Part shown: positions 60,728 to 64,000 of the stretch, in pieces | How positions within the stretch are numbered: position 1 is the first letter of the stretch | How the letters are laid out: each line of letters opens with the position of its first letter | Assembly (NCBI RefSeq): GCF_001274785.1 | Contig: NZ_LHPI01000001.1 | Coordinates: 682,001 to 746,000, forward strand | Source: Vibrio hepatarius | GTDB taxonomy: Bacteria; Pseudomonadota; Gammaproteobacteria; Enterobacterales; Vibrionaceae | Length of the DNA stretch: 64,000 nucleotides | Direction: 5' to 3' | Translations under genes and position numbers: made by a program | The notes under the pieces: generated by a model | Told to the model about the DNA's origin: nothing | Databases searched by the model: none | The model's input: only the letters and a program-made list of their open reading frames with translations

Positions 60728-61537
60728 TTACGCGGAGAACCCGCAGGATTTGAGCCTGGTATTGACCATGCGGTCGAGCTCGATGTCGGATAGTAACAGA
60801 TGTTCACCGCGCTTTATCATGCGGTCTAGGATGATTTTAACGGCTCTCGAGCGATTCGATATCTTGGAAATCGTCTTCTTAAAACACCCCTCTGAAATCG
60901 CCGCTATACGTCTTTCTATTGTCTTTTCCCACAAGTAGTTACGCACGGTTAAAAGACGCTCATGTAAGCGCCAGCCGCTCTCAGCGTAGGCTTTCTCATC
61001 GGCATCTCTGAACGCTTTCTCGAGCTTCTTACCCGCCACGGGGCCAGCGAGATAACAGAAATCGTCCTCAACCTTATAGACCTGGTTGTATGGTAGGCCA
61101 TGTCCATCATAGACCAGTCCCGCTTTTTTATCGGTGGCCACTTTATCGCCAGGGAAAGCAGGGGAGATAATACCCATTTTTACTGCCAGCTCGAGCAAAC
61201 GTGACACTGTCGACTGACTTATGCCAATATCTTTAGCGATTTGGCCTTGCGTCCCGTTACGCGAAAAGGTACGGGTTTCCAGGCTCACGTTCGCTGTGAT
61301 CCAAAGACACAATTGCGTGAAATTGTCGCGGCGGTTTCGACGTTTAAACGTGTCGATACCGTGGTTTTTGTATAGACGTTGAACAAAGGAAGGTTTAGAG
61401 AGCGCGCCGTGCTTCATAATGGCGCGGAATACGTCGGATTTCCCCTTAACTAAGTAAGCTTTGCCACCGTTCTTAACGCTTTCACGCGCAAAGTAGTTGT
61501 ATTTGGTGACGAGTTGGAGGTAATCCGGTTTGCTCAT
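60728..61537 (-). CDS. RepA-like (IncFII-type) replication initiator
   Basis: A 269-residue basic protein. A winged-helix part, GTQGQIAKDIGISQSTVSRLLELAVKMGIIS, is followed by a helical C-terminus (RLLTVRNYLWEKTIERRIAAI), the layout of IncFII RepA-type theta initiators. No rolling-circle motifs (HUH with Tyr) are visible. I place the start at the Met at 61537 because it overlaps the stop of the 62-codon gene (ATGA). It is the last gene of the early operon. The similarity is to the type of protein rather than a clear sequence match. Confidence 0.6.
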   Translation of the reverse strand: MSKPDYLQLVTKYNYFARESVKNGGKAYLVKGKSDVFRAIMKHGALSKPSFVQRLYKNHGIDTFKRRNRRDNFTQLCLWITANVSLETRTFSRNGTQGQIAKDIGISQSTVSRLLELAVKMGIISPAFPGDKVATDKKAGLVYDGHGLPYNQVYKVEDDFCYLAGPVAGKKLEKAFRDADEKAYAESGWRLHERLLTVRNYLWEKTIERRIAAISEGCFKKTISKISNRSRAVKIILDRMIKRGEHLLLSDIELDRMVNTRLKSCGFSA

Positions 61538-61722
61538 GATTCGCATAACCTCATGTATTCACGGATGAATAAGATTAGGCTCACGAATACGCATACAAGC
61601 ATATGGTAAGTGATGGGCTTTACTGGATAATGCACAGCGACTTCAACCACCTTAAAAAAGGTGGATGCTAGTAAATAGATAGCCACAAGGCTGATGAACT
61701 TTTTAACGCGCTGGCTATTCAT
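61534..61722 (-). CDS. 62-residue two-helix membrane protein
   Basis: It has two hydrophobic segments (ISLVAIYLLASTFF and MLVCVFVSLILFI) with a short polar loop between. Its stop overlaps the initiator start. Function unknown; small inner-membrane proteins of this sort occur in phage early operons. Confidence 0.5.
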   Translation of the reverse strand: MNSQRVKKFISLVAIYLLASTFFKVVEVAVHYPVKPITYHMLVCVFVSLILFIREYMRLCES

Positions 61723-61727
61723 AAGGA

Positions 61728-62063
61728 CTACGCCGCTTTAGTTTCCGCTTCAAGCTGATCGAGGCCGCTATGGACGGTTAAAAACCATTGTTCGATCCTG
61801 TCGCTTGAAAGCCAGTAATAGCAGGAATCAAACTCAGTTTTAGCGCGTGTCTGGTCGAACGCATTGTTTACAAACCAGTACACGTCGACGCTGATTTCGC
61901 CCAGTTCGTGCGAACGGACAGCAAAGACGACATTGTGTGGCGTGTTTAAGTTGATTTCGCAGATGCGGCTAAACAGTTTTTGAGCAAGAGATTGAAGTAA
62001 CAAGCGTTTTTCTGGTGTGTCTTGGCGAGAATCGGTACTTAGGCTTTGAGTAATATTCTGCAT
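61728..62063 (-). CDS. 111-residue early protein, unknown
   Basis: A soluble protein of helices and strands (LLLQSLAQKLFSRICEINLN, then VVFAVRSHELGEISVDVYWFVN). No family recognised. It is the first gene of the minus-strand early operon, divergent from the DUF3693-type regulator. ATTAAGGATCATC lies upstream. Confidence 0.5.
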   Translation of the reverse strand: MQNITQSLSTDSRQDTPEKRLLLQSLAQKLFSRICEINLNTPHNVVFAVRSHELGEISVDVYWFVNNAFDQTRAKTEFDSCYYWLSSDRIEQWFLTVHSGLDQLEAETKAA

Positions 62064-62348
62064 GGTGATGATCCTTAATGATGCTCTTGGTCATTGGTTA
62101 AGCTTTAGGAAACATCTCAAGAGCCCCACGATAAGAGTTTCGAACCTCAAATCGTGGGGGGTGTTCATCATAAGGGATACATGAACGTAGTGATGTTTCG
62201 CAAAGTCTCACGACTTGACAGAGTTCAATCTTCGCCGGCGTTAGTCAGCAAGTCTTGAACGGATCAGATTAAAGATCATTTACTTATCGGTGTCTATATG
62301 GTCTAGACAGCACGGTTTTGTCATATACTTCGATTAGGAGGTAAAAAG
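62064..62348. promoter_or_regulatory. Divergent control region between early operon and repressor
   Basis: Contains a hairpin CCCCACGAT/ATCGTGGGG (62124-62159) and the palindrome TGTCTA-N7-TAGACA (62291-62309), a likely repressor operator just upstream of the DUF3693-type gene. Confidence 0.5.
62291..62309. promoter_or_regulatory. Candidate repressor operator
   Basis: TGTCTATATGGTCTAGACA has six-base inverted arms. It sits 40 bp before the repressor gene in the divergent promoter region. Confidence 0.5.
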
Positions 62349-62621
62349 ATGATTACAACTTTAGATTTGTTAAATCGATTATGTGTTGAAAAACAGATAT
62401 ATAGCACGCGAGAAGTAGCTAAATACCTCGGTATCGGTCATGCAACAGTGGCTAACTGGAGAAATGGTAAGACGATGAGTGACGATCTAGCGTGTGAAAT
62501 AGCAGTTATTTTGGGTTTAGACCCTGATTTAACGTTGCTGGCTATCATGGCTGAACGTTCCAAAAATGGTCGTGTTGTAGAGGCCATTGAACGAATTACC
62601 AATCAAAAAAAATCAGCTTGA
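62349..62621 (+). CDS. DUF3693-type HTH repressor (Cro/CI-like)
   Basis: A 90-residue protein with a helix-turn-helix (STREVAKYLGIGHATVANWRNGKTMSDDLACEIAVILGL) and the DPDLTLLAIMAERSKNG continuation typical of DUF3693, a family common in Vibrio phages. TTAGGAGGT precedes the start. It is divergent from the early operon and faces dif, so it likely keeps the element silent. A strong terminator follows. Confidence 0.77.
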   Translation: MITTLDLLNRLCVEKQIYSTREVAKYLGIGHATVANWRNGKTMSDDLACEIAVILGLDPDLTLLAIMAERSKNGRVVEAIERITNQKKSA

Positions 62622-62638
62622 TTTTAAGGGTAAAAAGT

Positions 62639-62686
62639 AAAGGTAACTGATTGAATAAGCTGGATAAGTTACCTTTCTTTTTTACC
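62639..62686 (+). terminator. Terminator after the repressor gene
   Basis: The 10-bp stem AAAGGTAACT/AGTTACCTTT is followed by CTTTTTT. Confidence 0.85.
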
Positions 62687-62687
62687 T

Positions 62688-62706
62688 CTTTCAGTGCGCA
62701 TTATGT
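62688..62706 (+). repeat. 19-bp direct repeat, right end of element 2
   Basis: Identical to 51899-51917 and overlapping the XerC half of dif. Confidence 0.85.
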
Positions 62707-62720
62707 ACGTTATGTTAAAT
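62693..62720 (+). other. dif site (XerCD recombination)
   Basis: The XerC arm AGTGCGCATTA, the centre TGTACG and the XerD arm TTATGTTAAAT together make a complete Vibrio-type dif. It marks the chromosome dimer resolution point of the replicon and the integration site of the phage-like elements to its left. Confidence 0.92.
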
Positions 62721-62734
62721 GATATTCGTTAATT

Positions 62735-62765
62735 AATAGAGCACATCGGTGCTCTATTCTATTGT
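62735..62765. terminator. Hairpin between dif and yciH
   Basis: The stem AATAGAGCAC/GTGCTCTATT has a short loop and a T-rich right flank. It may end transcription entering from either side of dif. Confidence 0.55.
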
Positions 62766-62871
62766 TTGGTAAGTGCTGCGTTTATATGGCAATTCATTCA
62801 ACATAAAGATTTACCATAAAATACCTAATAATCAGTTTGATAATCAGAGATTAACAAACCAATTGTTAGGT

Positions 62872-63183
62872 TTAGCCACCTGCTAGTTTAACTGTGAAGC
62901 CTTTTTTCTCTAGGTGCGCTTTGATTTTCTCACGTGCGTCGCCTTGAATCTCAATGGTTCCGTCTTTAACTGAACCACCGCAGCCACAAACTTTCTTCAA
63001 TTCTGCCGCCATGAGTTTTAGCGGTGCGTCATCAAGATCCAAACCAGTGACTATGCAAACACCTTTACCTTTGCGGCCTTTAGTTTGACGTTGAATACGT
63101 ACAATGCCGTCGCCTTTAGGACGCTGTTGCTTTTCTTCTTCTGGTTTAATGCGACCCACATCGGTCGAATATACAAGAGTCAT
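62872..63183 (-). CDS. yciH: SUI1/eIF1-like translation factor YciH
   Basis: A 103-residue YciH-type protein, the bacterial relative of eukaryotic translation factor eIF1/SUI1. The core GDGIVRIQRQTKGRKGKGVCIVTGL, then KKVCGCGGSVKDGTIEIQGD, is diagnostic. E. coli YciH influences start-codon selection in vitro and translation under stress. It is the first gene to the right of dif. The DUF3319 gene lies upstream with a 6-bp gap, so they share an operon. Confidence 0.9.
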   Translation of the reverse strand: MTLVYSTDVGRIKPEEEKQQRPKGDGIVRIQRQTKGRKGKGVCIVTGLDLDDAPLKLMAAELKKVCGCGGSVKDGTIEIQGDAREKIKAHLEKKGFTVKLAGG

Positions 63184-63189
63184 ATTAAA

Positions 63190-63579
63190 TTACTTCTTTA
63201 TTTGCTGTTGTTCAGCTTTCTGCTTCGCGACTAAGTATGCCTCGATATGCTTTTGGATCGCAAGCTTGCCGCCCTTAATCAACTTGCCGTTAAACATACA
63301 ATACCAACCGTTAGCTTCACCGGTATCGTTCTTTATCGTAAAGCCGTTAAAGGTTTCTTGAGATGCCTTTGAAGCTTGTTGCCTTGATGCTTCTAAGGCA
63401 CTAAACTCCTTTGGGTCAATCAACGTCGCAGTATCACAAAACCAATCGATACTCTTCTTAACGGCTGCCAGACTACCTGACAACACGTGTCTTTTTATTT
63501 GCACCTGCCAGACATCCGTCGAATTTCCAGCCGTTTTGAGGGTAAAACCTCTATAAGAAGCAGCAGCCATAATCGTCAT
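63190..63579 (-). CDS. DUF3319 family protein
   Basis: About 129 residues with two similar halves: SYRGFTLKTAGNSTDVWQVQIKRH and FNGFTIKNDTGEANGWYCMFNGKLIKGGK, each a short beta hairpin. This internal repeat is the DUF3319 layout seen in vibrios. The function is unknown. The open frame extends 22 codons further to a TTG; Met at 63579 (or 63570) is the more plausible start. It precedes yciH in the same operon. Confidence 0.72.
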   Translation of the reverse strand: MTIMAAASYRGFTLKTAGNSTDVWQVQIKRHVLSGSLAAVKKSIDWFCDTATLIDPKEFSALEASRQQASKASQETFNGFTIKNDTGEANGWYCMFNGKLIKGGKLAIQKHIEAYLVAKQKAEQQQIKK

Positions 63580-63668
63580 TCTATTGGTATTATTTCTTTT
63601 AATAATAATTGTATCTAACTCATTATCAAGTATATTTGTACTCAATAAAGTTGTTATAGTGCACTAAA

Positions 63669-64000
63669 ATGCAAAAAAAGATACGTCTGATAACCAGTGA
63701 AGTCGAAAAGAGTCAATATGTGAATCAATTTTCGAAGGAGATATCTGTCGAACAAATGGATGTTCTTACTGATGGACAGTATTCACGAAACTCTTTGTTG
63801 GCAATGACAAAAGATTGGAATTTATTTGTTGAATTCTGTCAGAAGAAATCCGTACGCCCTCTTCCTGCTGCTGCGACAGCGATGCGTTTGTTTATAGAAA
63901 AAGAGTCCGCATCAAGAAAGTATGCAACCATCAAACGTTACGCGGTCACTATTGGTTTAATTCATCGTATACTGCAATTACTCGACCCTAGTGCAAGCTC
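63669..64000 (+). CDS. Tyrosine recombinase/integrase, N-terminal part (cut by window edge)
   Basis: The first 110 codons only. The helical segment LLAMTKDWNLFVEFCQKKSV, then PAAATAMRLFIEK and YATIKRYAVTIGLIHRILQL, is the SAM-like core-binding domain of phage integrase-type tyrosine recombinases. The catalytic domain lies outside the window. It lies about 950 bp beyond dif and diverges from the DUF3319 gene. It does not look like an integron integrase at the N-terminus. Whether it serves another mobile element cannot be told. Confidence 0.68.
   Translation, partial: MQKKIRLITSEVEKSQYVNQFSKEISVEQMDVLTDGQYSRNSLLAMTKDWNLFVEFCQKKSVRPLPAAATAMRLFIEKESASRKYATIKRYAVTIGLIHRILQLLDPSAS

Larger units (their letters stand above)
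51904..62692. mobile_element. dif-integrated corticovirus-like element carrying integron cassettes (element 2)
   Basis: A 10.8 kb insertion between the hybrid dif at 51904 and the intact dif at 62693. From right to left it has a DUF3693-type repressor, an early operon (111-codon, 62-codon, RepA-like), a 570-bp region rich in inverted repeats, a late operon ending in a small packaging ATPase, four integron cassettes, a 46-codon membrane protein and a truncated capsid gene fused to an HTH protein, and hairpin-rich DNA with folded attP features. No integrase gene is present inside, consistent with use of host XerCD. The size is close to the 10 kb PM2 genome. The corticovirus link is inference from the ATPase and capsid N-terminus. 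Confidence 0.72.

Noticed and set aside
61201..61213. matS-like GTGACACTGTCGA
   Set aside because: The last two bases break the palindrome, so it is not counted with the eight exact sites.
1..64000. CRISPR arrays, rRNA and tRNA genes
   Set aside because: No regularly spaced repeats and no cloverleaf or rRNA signature stretches were seen on either strand.

Overview
The window is chromosomal DNA of a Vibrio. Evidence: a vxrABCDE-type five-gene cluster, several families common in Vibrio (DUF3404, DUF2861, DUF3069, DUF3319, DUF3693, HlyU-like), VCR-type integron attC sites, and a Vibrio-type dif site at 62693-62720. Eight exact copies of the MatP-binding motif (matS, GTGACRNYGTCAC) and the dif site show that this is the replication terminus of one of the two chromosomes. 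From memory of V. cholerae, fruBKA/cra, pntAB and vxrABCDE lie on chromosome 2 there, so this may be the terminus of the secondary chromosome; that is inference. No rRNA, tRNA or CRISPR was seen.

1-50760 is ordinary core genome. It holds, in order: an edge-truncated desaturase, a GNAT, an RND efflux pair, a peptide-binding protein, a chemoreceptor, a HAD phosphatase, gsk, creA, a second HAD phosphatase, a MocR regulator divergent from a DMT exporter, mgsA, torT/torS, a GNAT, a lysoplasmalogenase, yqhD/yqhC, glgC, a PAS-GGDEF protein, the fructose PTS operon fruBKA divergent from cra with three Cra-like operators, small envelope proteins, cobQ-modABC, two more GGDEF proteins, a ComFB/HlyU-like pair, pntAB and vxrABCDE. 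Most transcription units end in clear intrinsic terminators, many of them bidirectional.

50760-62692 is accessory DNA inserted at dif. A decayed remnant (about 50802-51903) lies next to a 10.8 kb element (51904-62692). The 19-bp core of the dif XerC side is repeated at both ends, and the left end carries an inverted pair of dif-like sites resembling the folded attP of CTX-type phages. The backbone looks like a relative of the tailless membrane-containing phage PM2 (corticovirus): a small A32/HerA-type packaging ATPase, small coiled-coil and membrane proteins, a plasmid RepA-like initiator and a divergent DUF3693 repressor. The major capsid gene survives only as an N-terminal piece, fused in frame to a helix-turn-helix protein.

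Where further structural genes would be expected there is a fragment of an integron cassette array (54036-57845). It is delimited by attC sites and carries an OLD-family ATPase-nuclease, a DUF3010 protein with a small zinc protein, and a Shedu (DUF4263) nuclease. The whole looks like a capsid-deficient phage-plasmid or satellite at dif that has become a carrier of anti-phage cassettes.

62693-64000 returns to chromosome: dif, yciH, a DUF3319 protein, and the start of a tyrosine recombinase cut by the window edge.
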